From Metaruminococcus_A sp964607135 (GTDB taxonomy: Bacteria > Bacillota > Clostridia > Oscillospirales > Ruminococcaceae): a stretch of DNA of 64,000 bases. The translations under genes and the position numbers were made by a program. The notes below the pieces were generated by a model. The model saw only the letters and a program-made list of their open reading frames with translations. It was not told the origin of the DNA and made no database searches. The DNA lies in contig CAZSIV010000008.1 of assembly GCA_964607135.1 (NCBI GenBank), forward strand, positions 18,611 through 82,610, in the 5' to 3' direction. Of this stretch, positions 41,903 through 50,907 are shown piece by piece; the stretch's first letter is position 1; each line of letters starts with the position of its first letter.

Positions 41903-42985
41903 TTATTCATGCGAAAGCTTTTCCGCCAGCCCGATCATCTCTTTTGCCTCTTCCTCGGTGTCGAATTCACAGTAAAGGAACAGACCCTTTGAAGAGAGCT
42001 CGGTCAGCAGGGTTTCGAGCACCGGGAATTTATTGTGCCGGATCAGAAGCCGCTTTCCCGCCTGCTGGATCTTCCGCAGGGTCGGGATGAATTCGGTCGG
42101 CTCCGGCTGGCCGTCGACACAAGTCCACTGGATGATGTCGAGATCCTCCATCGCTAACAGAGAATCGAGGTGGGCGCACTGCTCCATCCCGTCGAAGTGG
42201 TAGAGCGCCCGGTCCAGGAACGCCGCCTGCGCTTTAAGCTCCGGCAGGGCGAATTCCTCAAACATCGGGTGGGAGATCATCACCGAAAGGTCGCACTGCA
42301 TCTGGCTGAACTTCCCCGGCCCCCAGATGCCGAGCCAGCCCACCGTGCTCCCGCCGTCGTTGTTCTCTTTGGTGATGGCATAGCACTCGTCGATGGTGGT
42401 TTTCCAAGCCTCCAGGCATTTCGACATGGCCGCGTGCACCCAATCGGGGTTGAGGGCGAGATCCATCAGCAGGTTGTCGCTCCCCCGCAGGTGGGCCAGA
42501 GTGTCGAGGTTCCCCGAAATGTCGGGCATTGAAATAAAGTAATCCCCTTTGCTGTCCTCCACAAAGGCTTTAGAGAGCTCCAGTGTCTTTTGATACAGAA
42601 AGCTCTGCCGGTCAAAAACGACGGTTTCGGGGTCGTCCTCCTTCACTGCATCGCTCCCGAAGAACCAGATGGAATCCTCATAGCCAACCTTAATCCCCTT
42701 AAAGTAACCGGCGAGCCCCGAAGCGCCGAGGTTGGTGAAAATCTGCGGGAAGGATTCGCCCGCATAATAGGTGTTTTCAAAAACATCCCGGTTCCGTTCG
42801 ATGATCCGCTCCGGATCGGTCCAATAAATCAGCCGATCCTCCGCCTTTTCGGGCAGAGGGAAGCTGCGGTAAGCGCCGTCCTTCTTCCTGCCGGTGGCCG
42901 CGACGCAGCATCGGTCGGTCAGTTCGCCGGCCCAGAACGCCTCCATCCTCTTTTTTGCCTGATCCCAATTCTCCTGGTAACGCAT
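41903..42985 (-). CDS. uroporphyrinogen decarboxylase-like protein
   Basis: 360 residues of the URO-D fold: MRYQENWDQAKKRMEAFWAG start, YFISMPDISGNLDTLAHLRG in the middle, and YHFDGMEQCAHLDSLLAMEDLDIIQW towards the end. The haem-pathway active-site arginines of HemE are not apparent, so the substrate is probably not uroporphyrinogen; relatives act in methyl transfer or are linked to sugar use. AGGAGG seven bases upstream. It is divergent from an AraC regulator, which probably controls it. Confidence 0.7.
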   Translation of the reverse strand: MRYQENWDQAKKRMEAFWAGELTDRCCVAATGRKKDGAYRSFPLPEKAEDRLIYWTDPERIIERNRDVFENTYYAGESFPQIFTNLGASGLAGYFKGIKVGYEDSIWFFGSDAVKEDDPETVVFDRQSFLYQKTLELSKAFVEDSKGDYFISMPDISGNLDTLAHLRGSDNLLMDLALNPDWVHAAMSKCLEAWKTTIDECYAITKENNDGGSTVGWLGIWGPGKFSQMQCDLSVMISHPMFEEFALPELKAQAAFLDRALYHFDGMEQCAHLDSLLAMEDLDIIQWTCVDGQPEPTEFIPTLRKIQQAGKRLLIRHNKFPVLETLLTELSSKGLFLYCEFDTEEEAKEMIGLAEKLSHE

Positions 42986-43089
42986 GGCATATCCTCCTGT
43001 TGCAAAGTTTTTCCCCTGATGGTACTATTATAAAAAAAGCGGCCCGCCGCCGCATTCATTTTTCAGACCAATATTAGGAGAAATGCGAC

Positions 43090-43965
43090 ATGGTTGACCG
43101 CTTTGAAAACGATTTTCTGGATGATATGGCCTATTACCAGCTCAAGGTGGAGCGGGTTCATCTTTCCGCCCCCTTTGCCATGCACTCCCACTCTTTTTCC
43201 GAGATCGTCGCGGTGCTGAGCGGAAGGGCGCTCCACGTCGTCGGGGAGGATGCCTTCCAGATCGGCGCAGGGGATGTATTTGTCATCGGGGAAGCGTCGA
43301 GCCACGCCTTCGAGCAGGTGAAAGACCTGACCATCATCAATTTCAGCTACAACGAGCGCCACCTTCTTTTCGACAAAGAAGACCTCCGGCTGATGCCGGG
43401 GTTTTCCCCGCTCTTTCTGACCGCCCCGCGGCTGCGGGAACACAACGGCGCCGTCGGAATGCTCCGGCTTGAGGGCGCCGACCTTTCCTTTCTGGAAAAC
43501 ATCGCCGACATGATCCTGCGGCAGACCGCCCAGAAAAACGAGGGATATGAAACGGTGGTCAAGCTCCTGTTCCAGACGGTGATCGCCTTCCTTTCGGCAC
43601 AGTACGCCCAAGCGGAGCCGGCGGCGGCAGAAAGCCTGAACCTTGTGGCGGATGCCTTCGACTATCTGGAGGCCCATTTTTCAGAGGAGCTGACCGTCGG
43701 CGGGCTGGCGTCGCATCTGTCGGTTTCCGCCCGGCATCTGGAGCGGCTGTTCCGGCAATACTGCAAGGAGACGCCCCTTGAACACCTGACCGAGCTGCGG
43801 ATGTCCGAGGCGCTCCGCCAGCTGGCCTACACCGAATCCCCGGTCTCCGAAGTCGCCGCCCGGTGCGGATTCCCCGACCCGTCCTATTTTTCCCGCGTCT
43901 TTAAGGCGCGGTATCAGGTCTCCCCGAGGCGATACCGGGAGCTGACGAGTATAAAGCCGTTTTAA
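43090..43965 (+). CDS. AraC family regulator with cupin sensor
   Basis: 291 residues: an N-terminal cupin sensor (HSHSFSEIVAVLSG, GDVFVIGEASSHAF; about 20-100) and a C-terminal double helix-turn-helix (about 190-285) ending GFPDPSYFSRVFKARYQVSPRRYRE. Such proteins activate sugar-use genes. The 104-base gap shared with the URO-D-like gene holds a TATAAT for that gene (43032-43027) with no good -35, as expected if this protein is its activator. Confidence 0.87.
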   Translation: MVDRFENDFLDDMAYYQLKVERVHLSAPFAMHSHSFSEIVAVLSGRALHVVGEDAFQIGAGDVFVIGEASSHAFEQVKDLTIINFSYNERHLLFDKEDLRLMPGFSPLFLTAPRLREHNGAVGMLRLEGADLSFLENIADMILRQTAQKNEGYETVVKLLFQTVIAFLSAQYAQAEPAAAESLNLVADAFDYLEAHFSEELTVGGLASHLSVSARHLERLFRQYCKETPLEHLTELRMSEALRQLAYTESPVSEVAARCGFPDPSYFSRVFKARYQVSPRRYRELTSIKPF

Positions 43966-44057
43966 GAAAGAGCCTTTGGCCGGCAATATGCGAATCAGCT
44001 GTTCTGTGAAAATGAAATCCGAATGTTTTTCATCATAGTATCTGATTTGGCGCTTTT

Positions 44058-44459
44058 CTACGAAATATCATGATACAATGCGGTGATCCAAAAACATACC
44101 GCTGAAACAAGCGAAAGCGGCGTCATAACATATTTTTCTTTCTTGCTTTTTGACATAAAATTAGCAGCCGTATTGAGCGAAAGATACACCGCCATCACAA
44201 TCCCGATTGTCTTTGTAACACCGCTCGAAAACCACAATGGAAGGAATCCGCCCATCTGTAAAATGACCACCACAAAAAGTATCTGTAAAGCAAGCTGCGC
44301 CGCTAAAATCATTCTTAATTTCTCAGGAAAAACCTTGTACTGCCCTCCCATTGTCAACTCACCTAACGGCAATCCGCAAATGATGAGAATCGATAGTACA
44401 ATTACGATCGAAAAGGCGCCGGCGCCTATTGCAGCTGCCACCGTAAATCTTCCCCTCAT
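44058..44459 (-). CDS. small four-helix membrane protein
   Basis: 133 residues with four hydrophobic segments (AAAIGAGAFSIVIVLSILII, LAAQLALQILFVVVILQMGG, GIVMAVYLSLNTAANF, MTPLSLVSAVCFWITAL). No recognised motif. A weak GGGA precedes the ATG. AT-richer than its neighbours. Confidence 0.6.
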   Translation of the reverse strand: MRGRFTVAAAIGAGAFSIVIVLSILIICGLPLGELTMGGQYKVFPEKLRMILAAQLALQILFVVVILQMGGFLPLWFSSGVTKTIGIVMAVYLSLNTAANFMSKSKKEKYVMTPLSLVSAVCFWITALYHDIS

Positions 44460-44534
44460 TCCCGATTTTCCAGCCTTGTAAGCTGGAATTTTTTATAACA
44501 AAACTTTTTTCAATGAATCTCTCAGCTGAAACGA

Positions 44535-44553
44535 CCCTCGGTTGACAAAGGCA
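44535..44553 (+). repeat. second copy of the repeat-element end
   Basis: CCCTCGGTTGACAAAGGCA matches the first 19 bases of the element at 39419 with one difference. No matching right end or 96-base unit is nearby. It could be a solo terminus or a relic. Confidence 0.55.
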
Positions 44554-44636
44554 AACACGCCCCGCATTTTTAGCCGTTCCGACAGTCTCTCTGTCCGCTG
44601 TTTCAGCTTCCTTTATCCGTTTCCTATCGCGCTGTC

Positions 44637-44810
44637 CTATATGATGCTGTATTCAAAATTCTCCCAGCGCAGACGCATCCCTGCGTCGACCCCGAAGGGG
44701 AGGAGCGCCATCGCCACGGGATTGAGCTCTTCCCCTTCTTCCGCGCCGTCGCGCCGGAGCATGGCGTAATCCCCATTGATGGTCACGACCGTATATTCAA
44801 CCGGTTCCAT
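44637..44810 (-). CDS. small hypothetical protein, 57 aa
   Basis: Begins MEPVEYTVVTINGDYAMLRR and ends LRWENFEYSII. A short all-beta protein reminiscent of DUF3006-type proteins. ATG at 44810 is nine bases after AGGG; a GTG three codons upstream is possible. It lies 46 bases after the radical SAM gene in the opposite reading order, that is, downstream of it. Confidence 0.5.
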   Translation of the reverse strand: MEPVEYTVVTINGDYAMLRRDGAEEGEELNPVAMALLPFGVDAGMRLRWENFEYSII

Positions 44811-44855
44811 TCTGGTCACCCTATGCTGCGGTCAGCCCTGTCCGCAGCCCTTTCT

Positions 44856-45746
44856 TTATGATTCTTTTTTTGTCACGCCGCTCAGGTCAAAGGGCGGGAT
44901 ATACTCCCGCTTTGCCGCAGACCGCTCCTGGACATAGCCGTCCAGCTCCAGCGAAAACAGCTCATCCAAGACGACATTGTATTCGCTTTTGGCGATCCTG
45001 CGGTTGATTTCCGGAAATTCCGAAGCTCTCCCGCAGGGAAGGTACTGGGCCATCACACTGACCGGCGTTCCCTCCGGCAGGTTTTCCCTGCACCAGCGGA
45101 GAACCGCCTTGCTCTCCTCCGCGTGGGAAGGGAGAATCAGATGCCGCACCATTGTCCCGGAGCGCATCCGCCCGGCCTCGTCATAGACCGCCGGACCCGT
45201 CTGACGGCACATCTCCAAAATCGCGCGGGAGGCAGCCTCAAAATAATCCGGAGCGCCGGAATACCGCTGTGAAAGTTCAGGGGAGATGTATTTCAGATCC
45301 GGCAGGTAGATATCGACCAGCCCTTCCATCCTGCGGAGCGCCTCAACCGTCTCGTAGCCGCTACAATTATACACCACCGGAACGGGGAGCCGCTCGCTCC
45401 GGAGCAGATGCTCCAGGACAGGGATGAACGGGGTGGGGCTGACCAGGTTGATATTCTGTGCCCCCTGCTTGATCAGCTCCCAAAAGATTTCCCCCAGCCG
45501 TTCCTCCGTCACGGGCTCCCCTATACCGCCGTGGCTGATCTCATCGTTCTGGCAGTAGACACAGCCCAGGGTGCAGCCGGAAAAAAAGACCGCCCCCGAT
45601 CCCTTTTCACCGCTGATGCAGGGCTCCTCCCAGAAATGGAGCCCTGCACGGGCGATCCGCGGGAGCGTCCCCTGCCCGCAATAACCGTTTCCATCCCGTT
45701 CCCCCCGCTCCGCATAACAGCGCCGGGGGCAAAGTGTACAGTCCAT
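44856..45746 (-). CDS. radical SAM protein, PflA-like
   Basis: 296 residues. N-terminal cysteines (CTLCPRRC, YCGQG) are followed by the radical SAM motif FSGCTLGCVYCQN. This is the group annotated as PflA-like/AmmeMemoRadiSam-related enzymes, which lack the standard ferredoxin insert. The reaction is not established. QYLPCGRASEFPEINRRI near the C terminus is conserved in the group. Confidence 0.78.
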   Translation of the reverse strand: MDCTLCPRRCYAERGERDGNGYCGQGTLPRIARAGLHFWEEPCISGEKGSGAVFFSGCTLGCVYCQNDEISHGGIGEPVTEERLGEIFWELIKQGAQNINLVSPTPFIPVLEHLLRSERLPVPVVYNCSGYETVEALRRMEGLVDIYLPDLKYISPELSQRYSGAPDYFEAASRAILEMCRQTGPAVYDEAGRMRSGTMVRHLILPSHAEESKAVLRWCRENLPEGTPVSVMAQYLPCGRASEFPEINRRIAKSEYNVVLDELFSLELDGYVQERSAAKREYIPPFDLSGVTKKES

Positions 45747-45793
45747 CCTCTCTCCTTCAATACATCAAGTATAAAAATATCTTTATATACAAA

Positions 45794-46672
45794 TTAGAGC
45801 TGCGGATAGAGCTCTTCCCAGATCGCCTGCTGCAATTCCTTCCCTCTCCGACATTCGGCGGTTATCGAAATCACTGCGTTTTTCTCTCGCAGGATGACAG
45901 AGAGCTGAGAATACTTTCCATCCGCCCGGAAAGAGCCATGCGGGCCGCCCCAAAAAAGGTAGCCGTATCCAAATTCGTCCCGGTTATTCTCCACCTGCTT
46001 GCTGGTGCTTTCCAGAACCCACTGCGCTGAAAGGATCTGCTGGCCTGCCCACACCCCCTTTTGGAGATAGAACAGCCCGAACCGGTGGAGTTCCGAAAGG
46101 GTCAGAAAGAGGCCGCCCGCTCCAAAGGTATTCCCCAGCGGGTCTGATTCCCAGGTGGGCCGTTTGATCCCCAGCTTCTGGAACAGCCGCGGGGTCAGGT
46201 AGGAGACCAGGTCGCATCCGGCGCGGCGCTGTACCAAAAGACCCGCGAGGTACGGCCCGACGTTGTTGTAGACAAACCGCTCGCCCGGTTCATCGACAAA
46301 AGGGATCGACAGGGCGAGCTTGGCCCAGTCGTCCTCCCGGTACAGCGGCCTCTGCGCCCCCATGAGACTGCCGCTCTCCTGCCCCAGGCACATGGTCAGC
46401 AGATCGCGGACGACTGCGTGCTCCAGCTGGGGCGACACCTGCTCCGGCAAATCCTCGGCAAAGGCGTCTACGAGCTTTTCATCAAGGGCTATAAGCCCCT
46501 CCTGCACGGCAAAACCTATGGCGCAGGAGGTCACGCTTTTGGATGCGGAATAGAGATTCCTCCTGCACTCCTCGTCCCAAAAATGCTCTGCCGCCAGACA
46601 GCCGTCCTGTGTGATTTTAACTCCGAGAATTCCGAGCGGCGTTGTCCGCTCAATAAAACGCTTCAGTTCCAA
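45794..46672 (-). CDS. serine hydrolase, beta-lactamase family, short form
   Basis: 292 residues with SASKS (SxxK) and YNNVG (YxN). It lacks the C-terminal extension of the relative at 2668-4185. TTG start nine bases after AAAGGAGG. No signal peptide, so a cytosolic esterase/peptidase is more likely than a lactamase. A 15-bp palindrome is in its upstream region. Confidence 0.8.
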   Translation of the reverse strand: MELKRFIERTTPLGILGVKITQDGCLAAEHFWDEECRRNLYSASKSVTSCAIGFAVQEGLIALDEKLVDAFAEDLPEQVSPQLEHAVVRDLLTMCLGQESGSLMGAQRPLYREDDWAKLALSIPFVDEPGERFVYNNVGPYLAGLLVQRRAGCDLVSYLTPRLFQKLGIKRPTWESDPLGNTFGAGGLFLTLSELHRFGLFYLQKGVWAGQQILSAQWVLESTSKQVENNRDEFGYGYLFWGGPHGSFRADGKYSQLSVILREKNAVISITAECRRGKELQQAIWEELYPQL

Positions 46673-46718
46673 ATGTTTCTGCCTCCTTTTCCATCATAGA
46701 AAAATTTTCCACATCGGT

Positions 46719-46733
46719 GGACAGCCTGTCCAA
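46719..46733. promoter_or_regulatory. palindrome upstream of the serine hydrolase
   Basis: TGGACAG-C-CTGTCCA, perfect 7-1-7 dyad 46 bases before the TTG start. Possible operator; the promoter itself is not well defined. Confidence 0.4.
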
Positions 46734-46765
46734 CAAAGAATACAAATGGTATACTCTATCAAATT

Positions 46766-47353
46766 TTATACCAATTCTGGTTTGATTCCAAACTCTTTCA
46801 AAGCCCGCGCGGTGCTGGAGGCCGGAAGCCCCATCACTGCAAAAAAGTCACCGAAGATCGACTCGATCAGCGCGCTCCCTTTCCCTTGAACAGCATAGGC
46901 GCCGGCCTTGTCCATCGATTCCCCGGTGTCCAGATAGGCTTCGATTTCTTCCTCTGTGAGCGAAAGAAAGGTGACATTGGAAACACTCACCCAGGTCTTC
47001 GACCTGTCCCGGTCCAGAACGGTGACGCCGGTGTAAACCTGATGCGTCCTCCCGGACAGAAAACGGAGCATCTGGAACGCCTCCTCCCGGTTTCCCGGTT
47101 TCCCCAGAATCACCCCTTCACAAAAAACGAGGGTGTCGGAGCCGAGAACGACATCGTCGGGATGGGCATACAATCCCACCGCCGCTTTTCTTTTCGACAG
47201 CTCCGCGACCGCCTCATCCGGGGCAATTCCATCCTCCAGCTTTTCGTCCGCATGGGCGGGCGCCGTCTGATACCGGTACCCCAGCATCGACAGGATTTCC
47301 CTGCGGCGTGGTGAACCGGAAGCTAAAACCAACATCGATTTTTTCATCTCCAT
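46766..47353 (-). CDS. maf: Maf family nucleotide pyrophosphatase
   Basis: 195 residues. LASGSPRRREIL at the N terminus, SDTLV, and KAGAYAVQGKGS near the C terminus are the Maf/HAM1-fold signatures. Maf proteins hydrolyse modified or canonical pyrimidine/dTTP nucleotides and influence septum formation. The start is either of two close ATGs; the ribosome site is weak. It is downstream of a polysaccharide deacetylase gene. Confidence 0.9.
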   Translation of the reverse strand: MEMKKSMLVLASGSPRRREILSMLGYRYQTAPAHADEKLEDGIAPDEAVAELSKRKAAVGLYAHPDDVVLGSDTLVFCEGVILGKPGNREEAFQMLRFLSGRTHQVYTGVTVLDRDRSKTWVSVSNVTFLSLTEEEIEAYLDTGESMDKAGAYAVQGKGSALIESIFGDFFAVMGLPASSTARALKEFGIKPELV

Positions 47354-47482
47354 TCAGTCAGGGGGGTTCCGCCGCACAATACTCGGCCGGAGTCCCCTTT
47401 TGCATTCGGTGGGAAACCATGCTCTCCACCGAAGTGATGGAATGAAAGCCGCCTCTAAAACGAAACCACCATTCCGTCACCG

Positions 47483-48337
47483 CTATTTTAAAAGTTCCTT
47501 GAAAAATGCATCGCTCGAAAGGCCGGGAGCGCGGTTATTCCGCAGCAGCATGGAAAGGGAGCCTCCTTTGGTCAGATGATTGATCCCCGGCGAGACCGAA
47601 AGGGTTGCCTCAAACCCGATCTCCTCAAGGATTTCCTCCGATTCATCGGAGTATTTTCCATACGGATAGGTAAAGGTCGTCGGGGCCGCACCCACCTTCT
47701 CCCGGATCAAATCCTGGAGCACCCCGACGTCGGACTGAAGCAGGCGGCGGTACTCTTCCGCCGTCTCCCCGGCGCATTTTCTCGCCCCCTGCCGCTGCCC
47801 TTCGAGGGAATGCAGGTTGTAGGTGTGGTTTTGGATTTCAACCAGCCCGGAGTCGCTCATCTCCTTGAGCTGCTCCCAGCTGCAATGGGAGTAGTTGGGG
47901 CTTTGATGCTCCCCCGGTTCGATGATGTCGGTGAATTTTCCCACGATCGAAATCACGCACTTCATCTGGTATTTCTGCATGAGGGGAAACACATAGAGGT
48001 AATTGTTGTAATATCCGTCATCGAAGGTGATGAGGATCGGCTTTTCGGGGAGAACCGCCGTCTCCTCTTCGACATAGGCGATGACATCCTTCATCAAAAC
48101 CGGTGTGTAGCCCGCCCGTTTGATATACCTCAGGTCTTCCTCAAGCTGGTCGGGCGGGAGGACATAGGTTCCCGTCATCGCCGGGTCTTTGAGGATGCTG
48201 TGGTACATAATGATCGGCAAGTCGACCCCTTCCGCAGCATTCGCCTGCGCTGCTTTCCCCCCGTTTTGGGAGAAAACCGAAGCGAAGACCAATCCCAGCC
48301 CCATCAGCAGACAGAGCCATTTCGCCAGATGTTCCAA
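47483..48337 (-). CDS. polysaccharide deacetylase (NodB family), exported
   Basis: 284 residues. A signal peptide or anchor (WLCLLMGLGLVFASVF, about 7-22) precedes the NodB domain with LITFDDGYYNN (metal Asp pair) and IQNHTYNLHS, FTYPYGKYS. Removes acetyl groups from wall glycans or exopolysaccharide outside the cell. TTG start seven bases after GGGGG. Confidence 0.87.
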   Translation of the reverse strand: MEHLAKWLCLLMGLGLVFASVFSQNGGKAAQANAAEGVDLPIIMYHSILKDPAMTGTYVLPPDQLEEDLRYIKRAGYTPVLMKDVIAYVEEETAVLPEKPILITFDDGYYNNYLYVFPLMQKYQMKCVISIVGKFTDIIEPGEHQSPNYSHCSWEQLKEMSDSGLVEIQNHTYNLHSLEGQRQGARKCAGETAEEYRRLLQSDVGVLQDLIREKVGAAPTTFTYPYGKYSDESEEILEEIGFEATLSVSPGINHLTKGGSLSMLLRNNRAPGLSSDAFFKELLK

Positions 48338-48376
48338 ATAACCGCCCCCTGTTGTGCATCTGTTTCAAGGATACGC

Positions 48377-48393
48377 AGGACAGGGGCTGTCCT
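48377..48393. promoter_or_regulatory. dyad upstream of the deacetylase
   Basis: AGGACAG-GGG-CTGTCCT. It shares GGACAG/CTGTCC with the palindrome at 46719 but with a different spacer, so the two may not bind one protein. Confidence 0.3.
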
Positions 48394-48465
48394 ATCACCC
48401 AGCCGCAGAGTTTTTCCCCCACGCCGGGAAATACGCGCCGCCAAACCCATGAGCAGATTCTTCGG

Positions 48466-48912
48466 CTAAACCTCTAGGATCATCTGCTCGTAATGAAGCC
48501 GTTCAAACCCTTTCCGGGTATACAGCCGGATCGCGCCCGTATTTCCGGAGCAGACCTCCAGCCGGTAGCGCTTTGCCCGCCCGCGGTATTCCTCCTTCAC
48601 CCAGTCCAGGAAGGCGCTTCCGACCCCTCTGCCCTGAAAGGACGGGAGGACATAGAGCTCCTCGATCAAGACGACAAAGCCGCCCGCCTCGTTGGAAAAG
48701 GTGAAGGAAAGCTGCCCGTAGCCGGCAGGCTCCCCATCCTGCTCGAACAAAAGCCCCCGCAGATAAGGGCCCTGCCGCAGAATTTCGTCAAAGGTCGCAT
48801 CCATCTGCACTTTGGAAATCGGGTGGTCGACTGCATCCCCTTTATAAAAATCACTGCAAAATTCGAGGAATGTCCCCCGATCCTTCTCTTTAAAATCCCT
48901 GAATAACGTCAT
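48466..48912 (-). CDS. GNAT family N-acetyltransferase
   Basis: 148 residues with the full GNAT core: EELYVLPSFQGRGVGSAFLDW (acetyl-CoA loop RGVG) and NTGAIRLYTRKGFERLHYE. Acceptor unknown. GGAGG is close upstream of the ATG. Confidence 0.85.
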   Translation of the reverse strand: MTLFRDFKEKDRGTFLEFCSDFYKGDAVDHPISKVQMDATFDEILRQGPYLRGLLFEQDGEPAGYGQLSFTFSNEAGGFVVLIEELYVLPSFQGRGVGSAFLDWVKEEYRGRAKRYRLEVCSGNTGAIRLYTRKGFERLHYEQMILEV

Positions 48913-49082
48913 ACTTCCTCCTTATCTGGTATCCCAATTTATCCGTGCCTGGCACCGACCTTCCGGCTTCTGAAGATCTTCACTCTGTTTTTTACAACGC
49001 CACCATTTTACCATATTCTTACCAGGTTGTCACCCTCATCAGGCCGACTTGAAGGATTCGTCCCGCCTTTGCCACACAAAAA

Positions 49083-49113
49083 CGCCCCGGAATCCTTTGT
49101 GAATTCCGGGGCG
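49083..49113 (-). terminator. terminator of aspS
   Basis: CGCCCCGGAAT pairs with ATTCCGGGGCG, then TTTTTG on the minus strand. Confidence 0.87.
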
Positions 49114-49119
49114 GGCGTA

Positions 49120-50907
49120 TTACGGTTTTTCGCCTTTCACCAGCTCGATATGGAGCTCTTCCAACTGCTCCCGGTCGACCGGGGCAGGGCACTCGGTCAT
49201 CAGCTCAGACATGTTCTGCACCTTCGGGAAAGCGAGGACATCCCGGATGCTTTTTCCTCCCAGCATGATCATCACCAGCCGGTCGAGACCGAGGCCCATC
49301 CCCCCATGGGGCGGCGCACCGTAGCGGAAAGCATCGGTCAGGAAGCCGAATTTCTCCTGCGCTTCCTCGTCCGACAAGCCGAGGGATGCGAACATCTTTT
49401 TCTGCAAAACCGGGTCGGTGATCCGGATCGAACCGGAGGACATCTCGACGCCGTTGAGAACCAGGTCGTACGCTTTGGCGCGAACCTTCCCTTTATCTGT
49501 GTCGAGCAGGGGAATATCCTCATCCATCGGGGCGGTGAAGGGGTGGTGCATCGCCAGATAGCTCCGACTGTCCTCATCCCACTCGAAGAAGGGGAACTGG
49601 GTGATCCAGAGGAAATTGTACTCTCCCTCCGGGATCAGGCCGAGCTTTTTTGCCGCCTCGCCGCGGAGGGCGCCGAGGGTCGGCAGGACGACGCTGTTTT
49701 TCGGGTCGGCGACGATCAGGATCAAGTCCCCTTCCTTTGCCTGCGCGCGGGAGACGATAGCCGCCAGCTCCTCTTCAGCCATAAACTTCGCAAAGGATGC
49801 CTGGAGCCCGTCGGGGTTGATCTTCATCCAGGCGAGGCCCTTCGCGCCGATCCCCTTGACAAATTCGGTCAGCTTGTCGAGCTCTTTTCGGGAATAGGCC
49901 GCCGCACCGTTCGGCACGCAGATGCAGCGCACGCTCCCGGTTTCACAGGCCGAGGTGAAGACGGAAAAGCCGCATCCCTTCACCAGGTCGGACAAATCCG
50001 TAATCTCAAGCCCAAACCGGGTGTCCGGCTTGTCGGAGCCGTACCGCTCCATCGCCTCCCGATAGGTCAAACGGGGGAGCGGCGCCGGAATATCGATGTC
50101 CAGAACCTTTTTGAAGAGATACCGCACAAACCCCTCGCCGACCTCCATAACATCCTCCACGTCGACAAAGGACATCTCCAGGTCGATCTGGGTGAATTCC
50201 GGCTGACGGTCGGCCCTCTGGTCTTCATCCCGGAAACAGCGGGCAAACTGGACATAACGGTCGAAGCCGGAGACCATCAAAAGCTGTTTGTAGAGCTGGG
50301 GGGACTGGGGCAGGGCGTAAAACGCCCCTTCGTGGACGCGGGACGGCACCAAAAAGTCCCGCGCGCCCTCCGGTGTGGAGCGGATCAGCATAGGGGTTTC
50401 GATTTCGATGAAGCCCTGCTCGTCAAAAAAATCCCGGGCCGCTTTGGTGATCCTGTGCCGCATGATGATATTTTTTTGCAGGTCGGGGCGGCGGAGATCG
50501 AGGTAGCGATATTTTAGCCGCAGCTCTTCTTTGACGTTGGAGTTTTCCACAATTTCAAAGGGCGGGGTTTCCGCACGCCCTAAAATTTTCAGCTCGTCCA
50601 CCAGGATTTCGACCTCCCCGGTAGGGATTTCCCGGTTGACGCTCTCCCGGCGGGCAACCGTTCCGGATGCCATCAGGATAAACTCGGAGCGCGCTTCCCC
50701 CGCTTTTTCAAAAACACTGCGGTCTGTCTGGTCGTTGAACGCCAGCTGTACGATCCCGGTGCGGTCGCGCAGGTCGATGAAGATCAGGTTCCCCAAGTCC
50801 CGCTGCTTTTGAACAAACCCGCAGACCGTCACCCTTTTCCCGGCCAGCTCCGCGGTGATCTCGCCGCAGTAATTGGTTCTTTTTGCGCCATTCATCCGTT
50901 CGGTCAT
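49120..50907 (-). CDS. aspS: aspartyl-tRNA synthetase
   Basis: 595 residues: N-terminal OB fold (YCGEITAELAGKRVTVCGFV), class II core with FIEIETPMLIRSTPEGARDFLVP and QSPQLYKQLLM, the bacterial GAD insertion (about 290-415), and motif 3 GGMGLGLDRLVMIM. Charges tRNA-Asp. Its ATG abuts the hisS stop; AGGAGG is inside the end of hisS. Two-gene operon hisS-aspS. Confidence 0.96.
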   Translation of the reverse strand: MTERMNGAKRTNYCGEITAELAGKRVTVCGFVQKQRDLGNLIFIDLRDRTGIVQLAFNDQTDRSVFEKAGEARSEFILMASGTVARRESVNREIPTGEVEILVDELKILGRAETPPFEIVENSNVKEELRLKYRYLDLRRPDLQKNIIMRHRITKAARDFFDEQGFIEIETPMLIRSTPEGARDFLVPSRVHEGAFYALPQSPQLYKQLLMVSGFDRYVQFARCFRDEDQRADRQPEFTQIDLEMSFVDVEDVMEVGEGFVRYLFKKVLDIDIPAPLPRLTYREAMERYGSDKPDTRFGLEITDLSDLVKGCGFSVFTSACETGSVRCICVPNGAAAYSRKELDKLTEFVKGIGAKGLAWMKINPDGLQASFAKFMAEEELAAIVSRAQAKEGDLILIVADPKNSVVLPTLGALRGEAAKKLGLIPEGEYNFLWITQFPFFEWDEDSRSYLAMHHPFTAPMDEDIPLLDTDKGKVRAKAYDLVLNGVEMSSGSIRITDPVLQKKMFASLGLSDEEAQEKFGFLTDAFRYGAPPHGGMGLGLDRLVMIMLGGKSIRDVLAFPKVQNMSELMTECPAPVDREQLEELHIELVKGEKP

